Of a stretch of 23,952 nucleotides of DNA, positions 1-8,256 are shown piece after piece. The stretch's first letter is position 1; every line of letters begins with the position of its first letter. The position numbers and the translations under genes were made by a program. The notes beneath the pieces are model-generated. The model made no database searches. It had not been told where the DNA came from and was given only the letters and a program-made list of their open reading frames with translations. Origin of the DNA: CAJXUU01 sp963975265 (GTDB lineage: Bacteria > Bacteroidota > Bacteroidia > Chitinophagales > Saprospiraceae); contig CAXBGT010000065.1 in the NCBI GenBank assembly GCA_963975265.1, positions 1-23,952 on the forward strand, read 5' to 3'.

Positions 1-256
1 CCGTTGGATAAACTAAGGTCATGGCCTACGATACTAATGTCTTGTAGTTCGTTGGACGAGTCATTGTCGTTGTCCGCTACACTGATCATGCCACCACCAT
101 CTGATAGGATCACTTCGGTTCCAGTTTGGGTGAGTGTTTGCAACTCATTGATAGGGTCTGCATCTGCGTCATCCACATCATCAGGCAAGGTAAGTGTGCT
201 ACCGTTGGATAAACTAAGGTCATGGCCTACGATACTAATGTCTTGTAGTTCGTTGG
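1..256 (-). repeat. in-frame direct repeat inside the left-edge gene
   Basis: Bases 1-55 and 202-256 are identical over 55 bases. The offset is 201 bases, exactly 67 codons, so the repeat keeps the reading frame and encodes the same NELQDISIVGHDLSLSNG segment twice. The 67-codon period is made of a 35-residue and a 32-residue half unit, the second half being a diverged version of the first. Identity at synonymous positions points to a recent duplication or gene conversion. The array probably continues beyond the left edge. Confidence 0.9.
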
Positions 257-719
257 TGGGGTCTGCATCGTCATCTCCTTTTACCGTGTTTTGGGCAAGA
301 AAGGCATAGGGTACCGACAGGAGTCGATTCACACCCAAGTCCATAAAAGGACCTCCGTTAAACGAAACTTCTGTACGGAGATAGTGATTACCCGAAGCCC
401 AATCGATTGCCGAGAAAACTCCAAGAAGCACCTGTCCTGTTCCTATACTTAGGCTAATCAATCCAAAATCATTGGTGGGTGTATAATGAAGCTCTTGATA
501 AACTATAGTAGCAGTAGCGTCTTCGGAAACTATACTCATTTTTAATTCGACATTTGCGCCCGCAAAGACCACTCCATTGGCGTCACGTACTACCGCCTGG
601 TAGCTCATCGCCTGGGGCACACCTTGTGCCAACATACTATCACTTATCAGTAAGAATACAGCTAGTAGCGTTAGTACCCTTTTTACTGATTTGAATTGAA
701 ATTTTACTTCTTTAAACAT
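1..719 (-). CDS. secreted repeat-containing surface protein, N-terminal part (C-terminus outside window)
   Basis: The frame is open from the ATG at 719 to the left edge, giving about 239 residues with no stop, so the C-terminus is missing. Residues 1-32 are a signal peptide ending in LAQG. Residues 33-145 form a domain I recognise from many Bacteroidota surface proteins: it opens with VPQAMSYQAVVRDANG, contains FGLISLSIGTG and ends with LLSVPYAFLAQ. After it come repeats built on NELQDISIVGHDLSLSNGS and joined by Asp-rich linkers (DDADADP), alternating with a related NELQTLTQTGTEV unit. Proteins of this type usually continue into long repeats and a C-terminal chaperone, tail-fibre-like or T9SS sorting region, but none of that can be seen here. 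The function is unknown; an exported, calcium-binding-like stalk is an inference from the Asp-rich repeats. Base composition looks richer in G+C than genes further right. No -7 promoter box was found upstream. Confidence 0.85.
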   Translation of the reverse strand, partial: MFKEVKFQFKSVKRVLTLLAVFLLISDSMLAQGVPQAMSYQAVVRDANGVVFAGANVELKMSIVSEDATATIVYQELHYTPTNDFGLISLSIGTGQVLLGVFSAIDWASGNHYLRTEVSFNGGPFMDLGVNRLLSVPYAFLAQNTVKGDDDADPTNELQDISIVGHDLSLSNGSTLTLPDDVDDADADPINELQTLTQTGTEVILSDGGGMISVADNDNDSSNELQDISIVGHDLSLSN

Positions 720-933
720 GATTATTGTTTTTGTTCTCGAAACTGTTTTTTAATGTCTTTTTAAAATTCAAGTTTTACTAAAACTCTTAGCATTCAAATC
801 TTCCTATCTTTTCGGAGCATATAATAAATTATAGATTTACCACTTTTACATCCATTATCAAATATCATTTTTATCTAACTCAAATTATTGATAAGTTTGA
901 ATACACTGATTGTAGGAATATCAAAACGTTGAC

Positions 934-1737
934 TTATTTATTTGCCATCACTACCACCTTCTGGGTAGATACTTCATTCCCTATACGAGATACCACATAG
1001 TACATTTGCCGCTGATTCAGGTATAAGTCTTTTTTCCAAAATTTCGGCATTTCGTCCCTGGCGAAGGATTGTTCCCATACCAGGTTTCCCATATTAGTGA
1101 ACACTTCGACTACTGCCCGATCACCTGCCGGGTTATAGACACTTAGTGTGAAGCGCCCATTATTTGGATTCGGGTAGACAATAAGTTTGGAAGGCTTCTT
1201 TTCGGTAAAAAGAACATGGCACACCGACGAGAATTCGATCTGTCCGTCCAGGTCAATCTGTCTTAATCTATAATAATTATTTCCCATTAAAGGCTCGTAG
1301 TCCAAAAAAGTATAGTCCAGAGACACATTGGAGTTGCCAATGCCTTTTACATATCCGATGCTTTCCCAGCTAATGGCATTATCGGAGCGTTCAATGACAA
1401 AACCGGCGCTGTTCCACTCCAATGCTGTCTGCCAGAATAGCTCTACTTTTGATTCAAGTTTTGTCGCAGTAAAGTTTAACAATTCCACAGGTAGGACTAT
1501 GGACATAGGAAAACTTTGCTGGAAGCCTTGGGTAAGGATAAAAGAGCCGCCACTAGCTGTGCCGGTACTGATCTGACCTATCGTCCATGACATACTGAAC
1601 TGTTGGTTGGCCGCATAACCACCATCTGTAGTAACAATTTGTAGTTCAGCAGATTGTGCAAAAGCTGAACTGCAATAAAGAAAAGCACAGACTAACGTTA
1701 AGCAACGTATTTTATTCTTTGTTGGTTTTGGGTACAT
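934..1737 (-). CDS. T9SS type A sorting domain-containing secreted protein
   Basis: 267 residues from the ATG at 1737. A TTG 33 bases further upstream (1770) could extend it by 11 residues, but the ATG places a normal signal peptide (KIRCLTLVCAFLYCSSAFAQ) directly at the N-terminus and is preferred. The mature protein starts with a short segment common in Bacteroidota cargo (TTDGGYA, SWTIGQ, LTQGFQQ). A fibronectin-like domain follows, beginning LPVELLNFTATK and including ELFWQTALEWNSAGFVIERS and NYYRLRQIDLDG. The last 75-80 residues, starting VYPNPNNGRFTL and ending KVVVMANK, are a type A C-terminal sorting domain. That domain directs export through the type IX secretion system, then cleavage and surface attachment or release. 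No catalytic domain is present, so it is probably structural, adhesive or a binding protein. It sits 214 bases upstream of the left-edge gene on the same strand and could be co-transcribed with it. Confidence 0.88.
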   Translation of the reverse strand: MYPKPTKNKIRCLTLVCAFLYCSSAFAQSAELQIVTTDGGYAANQQFSMSWTIGQISTGTASGGSFILTQGFQQSFPMSIVLPVELLNFTATKLESKVELFWQTALEWNSAGFVIERSDNAISWESIGYVKGIGNSNVSLDYTFLDYEPLMGNNYYRLRQIDLDGQIEFSSVCHVLFTEKKPSKLIVYPNPNNGRFTLSVYNPAGDRAVVEVFTNMGNLVWEQSFARDEMPKFWKKDLYLNQRQMYYVVSRIGNEVSTQKVVVMANK

Positions 1738-2309
1738 AACATTCGATTTAAAATTGAAATTATCCTTCAAAACAAAACACCTTGTTTAGATTTCCCAAAA
1801 TTGTTGTAATAATGTTACTGAACATTAACACATTTGTGGAAACAATTCAAATATATTAAGATAAATCATATCAGGTGTATTATATATAGAAATGTTTTTA
1901 TTTATAAACTGTCTCGTTTTAGGTAAGTGTACAGTACAAAGTGCACTAGCTGCTCGCCTTATACGAAGTAGCGATAATAATGAATATAGAGTTGCAAGGT
2001 TCAGACACCTACAAATTGACAGCTCTATTAGGAAATCTTCTACAAACTGACTAAATAGAAAACGATAAAATTGACATTTCTTCACTGCCCGTTGGGGCAT
2101 ATTTCCTAAAAATCATAGTACATTTAGATCAGAGTGAGAATCTTTTTAGAGTGCTGAAGATTTAATTCTTTGTTTCTTAATCGTGAAATCGATCTAGTAG
2201 CCGAATCGCATTATAATGCTGACTACAACATTGTGAAATGAATCAATAGCTCTTTGCCACATTTTTTATACTTTGTAGTGCCTAAATGATCAATCAAAGA
2301 ATATAACCA
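1738..2309. other. intergenic region with no convincing gene
   Basis: 572 bases between the T9SS gene (minus) and the 127-residue gene (plus), so it must hold divergent promoters. An AT-rich stretch lies at 1738-1890. A 52-codon plus-strand frame at 1892-2050 (MFLFINCLVLGK to IRKSSTN) has ordinary-looking codons but no family I recognise, and a longer antisense frame overlaps it. It may be a gene fragment. A weak promoter-like pair, TTTG at 2253-2256 and TACTTTG at 2269-2275, precedes the gene at 2310, but the spacing (12 bases) is shorter than the Bacteroidota norm. No tRNA, terminator or strong repeat was seen. Confidence 0.5.
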
Positions 2310-2693
2310 ATGACAACAACACTTACCATTTCTGATACAACAATAGGTGGGGACTCACTCAATGATCTCTTACTTGAAATCAACAGTGAGTATATCACTA
2401 TTGCAGAACTTATACGAGAAAGATTAAAAGCGGAAATCGAAAAACAAAAAGATGCAACTTACAAAGCTATGTTGGTCGTATCTGAGCTTCGATCTTCATT
2501 TGGAATTAGTAAAAAGGTCATGAAAATAGACCTTGAAAAACAGCTTAAGATTGCTGAAGAAGCCTTCAGAAATAATCAATTCTTCATCTTAATCGGTGAT
2601 CGCCAAGCAGAATCTCTAGAGGAATCTATCTGTGTTGGAGATATCAAACAACCTATCAGTTTCATCAAGTTGACACAACTAGTAGGAGGATAA
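2310..2693 (+). CDS. 127-residue protein with Gly-Gly C-terminus; candidate ubiquitin-like protein
   Basis: Small, soluble-looking protein with no signal peptide or membrane segment. I know of no named function. The N-terminus looks like a beta hairpin (LTISDTTIGG, LLLEINSEYI) followed by a helix (TIAELIRERLKAEIEK). Residues 73-89 are a second helix. Residues 91-105 (FFILIGDRQAESLEE) and 116-127 (ISFIKLTQLVGG) resemble, in order and spacing, ubiquitin's LIFAGKQLEDGRTL and STLHLVLRLRGG, including the final Gly-Gly. This suggests a beta-grasp fold and a possible modifier or carrier. It is a visual comparison, not a profile match. I recall similar small proteins ending LTPLVGG beside DUF4132 genes in other bacteria, which I could not check. 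The gene lies 3 bases before the DUF4132 gene, so the two are almost certainly one operon. The final Gly-Gly codons also overlap an AGGAGG for the next gene. A weak promoter-like TACTTTG sits 34 bases upstream of the start. Confidence 0.75.
   Translation: MTTTLTISDTTIGGDSLNDLLLEINSEYITIAELIRERLKAEIEKQKDATYKAMLVVSELRSSFGISKKVMKIDLEKQLKIAEEAFRNNQFFILIGDRQAESLEESICVGDIKQPISFIKLTQLVGG
2684..2689 (+). promoter_or_regulatory. perfect Shine-Dalgarno AGGAGG for the DUF4132 gene
   Basis: AGGAGG lies 7 bases before the ATG at 2697. It is made by the last base of the Val codon and the two GGA glycine codons that end the upstream protein. Strong Shine-Dalgarno sites are unusual in Bacteroidota, and none of the other starts examined in this window has one. 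Confidence 0.6.
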
Positions 2694-2696
2694 AAT

Positions 2697-5258
2697 ATGG
2701 GACTATTTGACTTCTTTAAAAAGAAAGGCTCCGATCAAAGGCCAGAATATTCAGATAACTTGAAAATTATATGCCAAATTCTAAAGGAATCTGAAATTAG
2801 TAACCATGGCTATTATTATGATATGGTCATGTCGGGATCGAGTGCTTACAAGGCACTGAAAAATAAATCTGATGAAGAGAAGACCTTGTTTCTCTTAGAT
2901 TGTTTTAAAATTCTAGGTGGTTTGCACCCATCGAAAAATAAGCTATATCCGTTATTCATTCATGATAACGGTCCTTTAAATAAAGAACATACTAGAAATT
3001 TCTTAACTACCTTAATTAAAAACCATTGTAGATCGAAATTCCTTATAGGAAACTATTCAAATATCTGTGAAGTAATTCGTACAATTTCGTCCGAAATTGA
3101 CAAATTTCAAGGCTCTTATGATTTTCCTGTTACCTTATTGCTCAACAAGGTTGTAAATTCATTAGATGAGATCAAAGCCACTGCACAAGAAAGAAATCAG
3201 ATAAAAAAAGAATTAATTGCATTAGCTACACGAGGAAAATTCTCTTATGTTAAAAAAGAGATTAAGGAATTCATAGACAAAAAGTATGATAAGAATAATG
3301 ACTCTAAATTTTCATCTAATGGTCCATTTGGAGAAGCTCTAGCAAAGGTAGTAGATGAGAACAAAAGTACGATTGATTGGCTTACTTTAAATTTGAGCAC
3401 CTTAAAAAAAGTCACTGGTTCTAAACCTAAGAAATCATTTGATAAAGTATTTTCTGAACAATCTGATAAAGAAAAACAGATTCATCGCCTAGCCGGTAAG
3501 CATACACTTGAAGCATTTATAGGGTTAAAAGAAACGGATTTCATAACAGAACATCAGAATAATCATTATTCATGGACTTCTAAGTCTGATGATAAAGACT
3601 TTATAGAACATCAGAATATCATAAAAGGGGTGATTTGGTCTCTATCCATATTTAGTGATAAAGAAACTCTTGAGTACTTATATCGAGCGGGTGTAAGATC
3701 TTACAAAAAAATACCTAGTATTGGTCAGACTGCACAGGCTATTGGGAATGAATGTGTGTATACATTAGCTGCTTCAAGAGGGACAACTGGCCTCAGCAAA
3801 TTGGTGGCGCTCAAACTCGCAGTAAAACAGCCATCCACCAAAAAACTAGTTGACAAATACCTAGATCAAGAATCAAAGAAACGAGGCGTAACTTCTACCG
3901 AATTAGAAGAAATGGCCTTCTCAGAATATGGGTATGAGGCAGGAGAAAAAGTAGTTCTGTTTGATGATTACAAACTTAAGATGTCAATAATTGGACTAGG
4001 CAAAGTCGAACAAACGTGGATAAAACCCGATGGAAAAGAACAAAAAACAGCACCTTCATTTATTAAATCTAATTCCAAATTCTCACTCAAACTAAAAAAG
4101 ACCAAAGCAGAAATAAAAGAGGTCCAGCGTTCTACAACTGTACTAAGAGATCGGCTTGAAAATTCATATCTAGAGGATGGAATTTTAGAATACGCTAGGT
4201 TTTTGAAAAATTACCTTAACCATGGAGTTGGTTATCAAATTACGTCAACCTTAATCTGGAATATCATAAATAGTAAAGATATTGATGTAGGAATATGGTG
4301 TGCTGATCATTGGGAAACTGTAGAAGGGAAAGTTATTAATACAAATGATGATACCAATATTCAGCTATGGCACCCTCTTAATTCTGGCAGAGATCTGGTT
4401 GTTGCATGGAGGCAATATTTACTTGACCATAAGATCAAACAGCCGTTCAAGCAGGCATATAGAGAAGTCTATGTCGTGACACCCCCAGAAGTGAACACTA
4501 AGACATATAGCAACAGAATGGCGGCCCATATCATCAAACAACATCAGCTCAATGCGTTAGCAGCTGGTCGCGGATGGAAGCATACACTTATAGGTGCATG
4601 GGATCATGGGTCAGATTGTATTGTTAGAAAACAGCTTCCGAAATATGACATCAATTGTCAGTTCTGGCTAGTAGATGAAGGATATTCTGATGATACGACT
4701 GATGCCGGTGTGATGTTATATCTCGGCACAGATCAAGTAAGATTTGAGAAAGAAGGATCACCGATGGATGTAGAAGATGTACCTAAAATAGTATTCTCAG
4801 AAACCATGAGGGATGTCGATCTATTTGTAGGAGTGGCAAGCGTAGGAAACGATCCTGAATGGAGTGATAATCAAGGTGATTCACAAAGAAGAAGCTATTG
4901 GGCATCATACTCTTTTGGAGATCTAATTGAAGTGGCTAAAACTAGAAAAGAAGTCCTTCAGATATTAGTACCAAGGTTAAAAATATCAGATGTTGCAAAA
5001 ATAGAGGATAAATGGCTTCTTGTAAAAGGTAAAATCAGATCTTATAAAATTCATCTAGGATCAACTAACATTCTTATGACGCCCAATGATCAATATCTGT
5101 GCATTGTGCCAGATGGGCGCAAAAAGGATGCTAAAGTATTTCTACCATTCGAAGGAGACCGTGGATTATCTATTATTATCAGTAAAGCTCTCCTTTTAGC
5201 GGATGATGACAAAATAAAAGATCAAACAATAGTCCGTCAGATTTCTAGAAAAATTTGA
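2697..5258 (+). CDS. DUF4132 / DUF7737 domain-containing protein
   Basis: 853 residues, cytoplasmic, no signal peptide or membrane segment. The first 250 residues are helical and Lys-rich with no recognised motif. Residues about 330-410 match the helical stretch that usually precedes DUF4132 (TLAASRGTTGLSKLVALKLAV, then ELEEMAFSEYG). Residues about 430-600 are the DUF4132 core (WIKPDGKEQKTAPSF, LWHPLNSGRDLVVAWRQYL, DHKIKQPFKQAYREVY). Residues 690-850 contain conserved VFSETMRDVDLFVGVASVGNDPEW, IRSYKIHLGSTNILMTPNDQ and the YLCIVPD segment of the DUF7737 C-terminus. E. coli MolR/YehI-type proteins share DUF4132; no biochemical activity is established to my knowledge. It follows the 127-residue Gly-Gly protein by 3 bases and has its own AGGAGG. 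The most likely arrangement is a functional partnership with that protein. No obvious terminator follows; only the palindrome AAAAGTACTTTT at 5269-5280 is present. Confidence 0.85.
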   Translation: MGLFDFFKKKGSDQRPEYSDNLKIICQILKESEISNHGYYYDMVMSGSSAYKALKNKSDEEKTLFLLDCFKILGGLHPSKNKLYPLFIHDNGPLNKEHTRNFLTTLIKNHCRSKFLIGNYSNICEVIRTISSEIDKFQGSYDFPVTLLLNKVVNSLDEIKATAQERNQIKKELIALATRGKFSYVKKEIKEFIDKKYDKNNDSKFSSNGPFGEALAKVVDENKSTIDWLTLNLSTLKKVTGSKPKKSFDKVFSEQSDKEKQIHRLAGKHTLEAFIGLKETDFITEHQNNHYSWTSKSDDKDFIEHQNIIKGVIWSLSIFSDKETLEYLYRAGVRSYKKIPSIGQTAQAIGNECVYTLAASRGTTGLSKLVALKLAVKQPSTKKLVDKYLDQESKKRGVTSTELEEMAFSEYGYEAGEKVVLFDDYKLKMSIIGLGKVEQTWIKPDGKEQKTAPSFIKSNSKFSLKLKKTKAEIKEVQRSTTVLRDRLENSYLEDGILEYARFLKNYLNHGVGYQITSTLIWNIINSKDIDVGIWCADHWETVEGKVINTNDDTNIQLWHPLNSGRDLVVAWRQYLLDHKIKQPFKQAYREVYVVTPPEVNTKTYSNRMAAHIIKQHQLNALAAGRGWKHTLIGAWDHGSDCIVRKQLPKYDINCQFWLVDEGYSDDTTDAGVMLYLGTDQVRFEKEGSPMDVEDVPKIVFSETMRDVDLFVGVASVGNDPEWSDNQGDSQRRSYWASYSFGDLIEVAKTRKEVLQILVPRLKISDVAKIEDKWLLVKGKIRSYKIHLGSTNILMTPNDQYLCIVPDGRKKDAKVFLPFEGDRGLSIIISKALLLADDDKIKDQTIVRQISRKI

Positions 5259-5342
5259 CTCCTTGATAAAAAGTACTTTTAATACCCTCTTCTATTGAAA
5301 AAATCTTATTTAATTCGGTTATAAAACATTAATCTTTTCTCC

Positions 5343-5350
5343 TACCTTCG
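5343..5350 (+). promoter_or_regulatory. candidate -7 promoter box TACCTTCG
   Basis: TACCTTCG fits the Bacteroidota TAnnTTTG -7 element with one change (T to C), a variant seen at two other genes in this window. It lies 30 bases before the aminopeptidase start. No clear TTTG -33 element sits at the usual spacing, so the call rests on the -7 box and its position. Confidence 0.45.
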
Positions 5351-5380
5351 CGCCCACAAACACTACAAATTACTTAATAC

Positions 5381-7972
5381 ATGAACAAGCTCTCACTACT
5401 AGCCATAGTGCTAGTCCTCGCATCATGCGGTACTACAAAAGAAGTTGTCTACGAAGCCCCTTTCGATTACGAAGAAGAACTACTCGACACACTAACTGTG
5501 TCCGCTCCCGTTTATGTGGAAGGGGAAGAAGATGACTTTGTTCTTCCTCTCTATAATCCGGAGGCTACACGATACTATGATCTACTTCACACCAAATTAG
5601 AGGTTGCGTTTGATTGGGAAAAACAACATTTGTTGGGAAAAGCATATTTGGATTTAGAGCCATTGTTCTACCCTATCAATCAAGTGGTATTGGATGCCAA
5701 GCAGTTCATAATTCATGAGATAAAATTAGGTAAGAGTGGTATGTCTTTGATGCATAATTATGATGGGCAACAACTGACTGTGATCCTTGATAAGTTTTAT
5801 AAGAAAGGCCAGAAGATCAACCTTTATATAGATTACACGGCTCAACCGAACGAGGGTCCTATCGGTGGAAGTGCAGCCATCACATCAGACAAAGGTCTTT
5901 TCTTTATCAATCCAATGAATGAAGTACTTGACAAACCAAGACAAATCTGGACCCAAGGTGAAACTGAAAATAACAGTAAGTGGTTTCCAACTTTCGATAA
6001 GTCGAACGAAAGGTGTACACAGGAGATCTACATCACAGTAGAAGAAGGATTAGAAACATTGTCAAACGGAGAGTTGGTTTCTTCTCGTAAAAACGGAAAT
6101 GGTACCAAGACTGATTACTGGAAGATGGATAAGCCTCATGCTCCCTACCTCTTTATGATGATGATCGGTGATTTTGCTAGAGTCAAAGATTCCTGGAATG
6201 GAAAATTACTGGAATACATGGTCGATCCTCCTTACGAAGAGCATGCGAAAGAGATATTCAACCATACCGGTGAGATGTTGACTTTTTTCTCAGATTTACT
6301 GGATTACCCTTATCCATGGAATAAGTACAGTCAAGTGATCGCTGAAGACTATGTGTCTGGTGCAATGGAAAACACTACAGGCGTAATTTTTGGAGATTTT
6401 GTACAGAAAACCAAGAGAGAACTCATAGATAATGAAAATGATCAGATTGTAGCACATGAAATATTTCACCATTGGTTTGGTGATCTGGTCACATGCGAAT
6501 CATGGGCTAACCTTACCTTAAATGAAGGGTTTGCCAATTATAGCGAATATCTATGGTACGAACACAAGTACGGTAAAGATGCTGCTGATGCGATCAGATT
6601 ATCAGAGATGGAAGGGTACTTCTATATGGCACAGCAGTCAGGTACACACCCACTCATCCACTATGGATATGCAGATAAGGAGGACATGTTTGACGCACAC
6701 AGTTATAATAAAGGTGGTTTAGTCCTTCATATGTTGAGACAAATAGTAGGAGACGAAGCTTTCTTCGCTTCTCTGAGCAAATATCTAAAAGACAATGAAT
6801 TCACAGCTGTAGAAACGGCAGAACTTAGAATGGCATTTGAAGATACAACTGGGCAAGATCTTAATTGGTTTTTCGATCAGTGGTACTTTGATCAAGGACA
6901 TCCTATCATCGATGTATCATATGACTATGTTGATGGTAAGGTAAAGATTTATACAAGTCAAATACAAGATGCCGATAATCATAGACCAATCTTTATTCTT
7001 CCTTTAGAAGCGGCAATTTATGATCAAAACGGAAATATTTCTTATCATTCTGTAGTGATTGATGCTAGAAAGGATACAATCACGATCAGTGGCATAGGTG
7101 AAAGACCATTGGTTACAGTTTTAGATGGCAAGTCTACTTTACTTGGTGAAGTGAGAGAAGATCGAGACAGTACCGAACTATTTGCCTTACTTCAATACTC
7201 ACCAAATCACTTTGATAAGAGGATAGCTGCTAACATGCTGAATGGCAATCCAGGAATTGCAAATGTAGCAGGCAAATTAATCGAAGACAAACATCACATT
7301 TTGAGAAATTTAGGTGTAACTACTGCAAGCATGTCAGAAATGGATAAAATTAAATCCTTAATAACCGAAGATCCACATTCTTCTGTGCGTGCAAATGCCT
7401 TGATGAAATATAGCCGTGAGATGGGTGAAAAAGCCGTCCCACTAGCTGAAGCAGTTCTAAAAAATGAGCAAGCCTACAGTCCCCTAAAACCAGCATTAGA
7501 TATTATCTATGAATATGATCCTGCCAAAGGAATCAAGCATGCTGAAATGATGATGTCTGACAATTCACCAGCGATAGTAGGCCAATTAGCAGGTTTCTTT
7601 GCTGAAACGGGTGACAGCAAATACCTTACTTATATTGAAGATAACTTAACAAAGATTGATATCTACCAGCTCTTCAGCGTATTCGGTAGATATAGTGACC
7701 TACTTCTTAATCAAGATACAGAAACCATCCTTTCACGAGTTGATATGCTAAAGACCATGGGAATCGAGGACGATAATATGTACCGAAGATATCTAGCTAC
7801 AAATACTTTGAATTCTATCAAAAATAAATTTACGGAAGATGGTGAAGCTATGGTTGACGATGAGGCTGAGAAGGAAAATGAGGAGAGAGTTTCTATGTTA
7901 AAAGGGATATTGAATGAGATTATAAGTAAGGAAAAAGACGAGAGTTTGGTGGCTAGATATGGGGCCTATTAG
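5381..7972 (+). CDS. M1 family metallo-aminopeptidase, lipoprotein
   Basis: 863 residues. The N-terminus is a lipoprotein signal peptide with lipobox LASC, lipidated Cys at 16, so the enzyme is membrane-anchored outside the cytoplasm. It removes N-terminal amino acids from peptides. The gluzincin core is intact: exopeptidase motif GAMEN at 327-331, zinc site HEIFH at 359-363, third zinc ligand Glu382 in NEGF 23 positions after the first His, and the transition-state Tyr442 in SYNKGG. An N-terminal beta domain (about 60-270) binds substrate. Residues about 600-863 look like helical HEAT-type repeats, giving the length typical of large Bacteroidota M1 enzymes. The transcript is single: divergent neighbours are absent, a -7 box lies upstream and terminator hairpins follow. 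It may supply amino acids from external peptides; the exact specificity cannot be read from sequence. Confidence 0.95.
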   Translation: MNKLSLLAIVLVLASCGTTKEVVYEAPFDYEEELLDTLTVSAPVYVEGEEDDFVLPLYNPEATRYYDLLHTKLEVAFDWEKQHLLGKAYLDLEPLFYPINQVVLDAKQFIIHEIKLGKSGMSLMHNYDGQQLTVILDKFYKKGQKINLYIDYTAQPNEGPIGGSAAITSDKGLFFINPMNEVLDKPRQIWTQGETENNSKWFPTFDKSNERCTQEIYITVEEGLETLSNGELVSSRKNGNGTKTDYWKMDKPHAPYLFMMMIGDFARVKDSWNGKLLEYMVDPPYEEHAKEIFNHTGEMLTFFSDLLDYPYPWNKYSQVIAEDYVSGAMENTTGVIFGDFVQKTKRELIDNENDQIVAHEIFHHWFGDLVTCESWANLTLNEGFANYSEYLWYEHKYGKDAADAIRLSEMEGYFYMAQQSGTHPLIHYGYADKEDMFDAHSYNKGGLVLHMLRQIVGDEAFFASLSKYLKDNEFTAVETAELRMAFEDTTGQDLNWFFDQWYFDQGHPIIDVSYDYVDGKVKIYTSQIQDADNHRPIFILPLEAAIYDQNGNISYHSVVIDARKDTITISGIGERPLVTVLDGKSTLLGEVREDRDSTELFALLQYSPNHFDKRIAANMLNGNPGIANVAGKLIEDKHHILRNLGVTTASMSEMDKIKSLITEDPHSSVRANALMKYSREMGEKAVPLAEAVLKNEQAYSPLKPALDIIYEYDPAKGIKHAEMMMSDNSPAIVGQLAGFFAETGDSKYLTYIEDNLTKIDIYQLFSVFGRYSDLLLNQDTETILSRVDMLKTMGIEDDNMYRRYLATNTLNSIKNKFTEDGEAMVDDEAEKENEERVSMLKGILNEIISKEKDESLVARYGAY

Positions 7973-8015
7973 AATCTGACGAAGTTATTGGCTTAAGTTT
8001 TTTGAGCTACTGAAG

Positions 8016-8049
8016 GAGCACCAGTTTTGGATTGGCGCTCTTTTTTTTT
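8016..8049 (+). terminator. Rho-independent terminator after the M1 aminopeptidase gene
   Basis: GAGCACC (8016-8022) pairs with GGCGCTC (8034-8040) with one A-C mismatch, and nine T residues follow directly (8041-8049). It lies 44 bases after the aminopeptidase stop codon. Confidence 0.75.
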
Positions 8050-8083
8050 AGGGCTTAGGTAGTTAGAGGTAGGACAAGCAAGC

Positions 8084-8133
8084 AGCTCAATGATCTTCCA
8101 TTTTGGTGCTTCAAGCTCGTAGATCATTCAGCT
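8084..8133. repeat. 13-base inverted repeat
   Basis: AGCTCAATGATCT (8084-8096) and AGATCATTCAGCT (8121-8133) are complementary at 12 of 13 positions across a 24-base loop. There is no T run on either side, so it is not an obvious terminator. It lies between two terminators in the gap between convergent genes. Function unknown. Confidence 0.6.
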
Positions 8134-8173
8134 CAACATTAGAGAAGATCGGTGAGCATAATTGTAATCAAAG

Positions 8174-8211
8174 AAAGGCTCACCTTCCGGTAAGCCTTTT
8201 CTATATTTTTT
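8174..8211. terminator. bidirectional terminator hairpin between convergent M1 and atp transcripts
   Basis: AAAGGCTCACC (8174-8184), loop TTCC, GGTAAGCCTTT (8189-8199): an 11-base stem with one C-A mismatch. T-rich tracts follow on the plus strand (TTTTCTATATTTTTT) and on the minus strand (TTTCTTTGATT), so it can stop transcription from both sides. Confidence 0.8.
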
Positions 8212-8256
8212 AATTTCTGTATCTAAAGAAAATGTGCAGTGTCGCAAAATAATCCC

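Noticed and set aside
1892..2050. 52-codon plus-strand frame (MFLFINCLVLGK...)
   Set aside because: Ordinary codons but no family match and no promoter; kept only as a remark in the intergenic entry.
1825..2100. 91-codon minus-strand frame in the first intergenic region
   Set aside because: No recognisable motif, AT-driven codons at both ends, and a plus-strand frame with equally plausible composition overlaps it. Not supportable as a gene.
5269..5280. Palindrome AAAAGTACTTTT after the DUF4132 gene as a terminator
   Set aside because: No loop and only AT-rich pairing; too weak to act as a hairpin.
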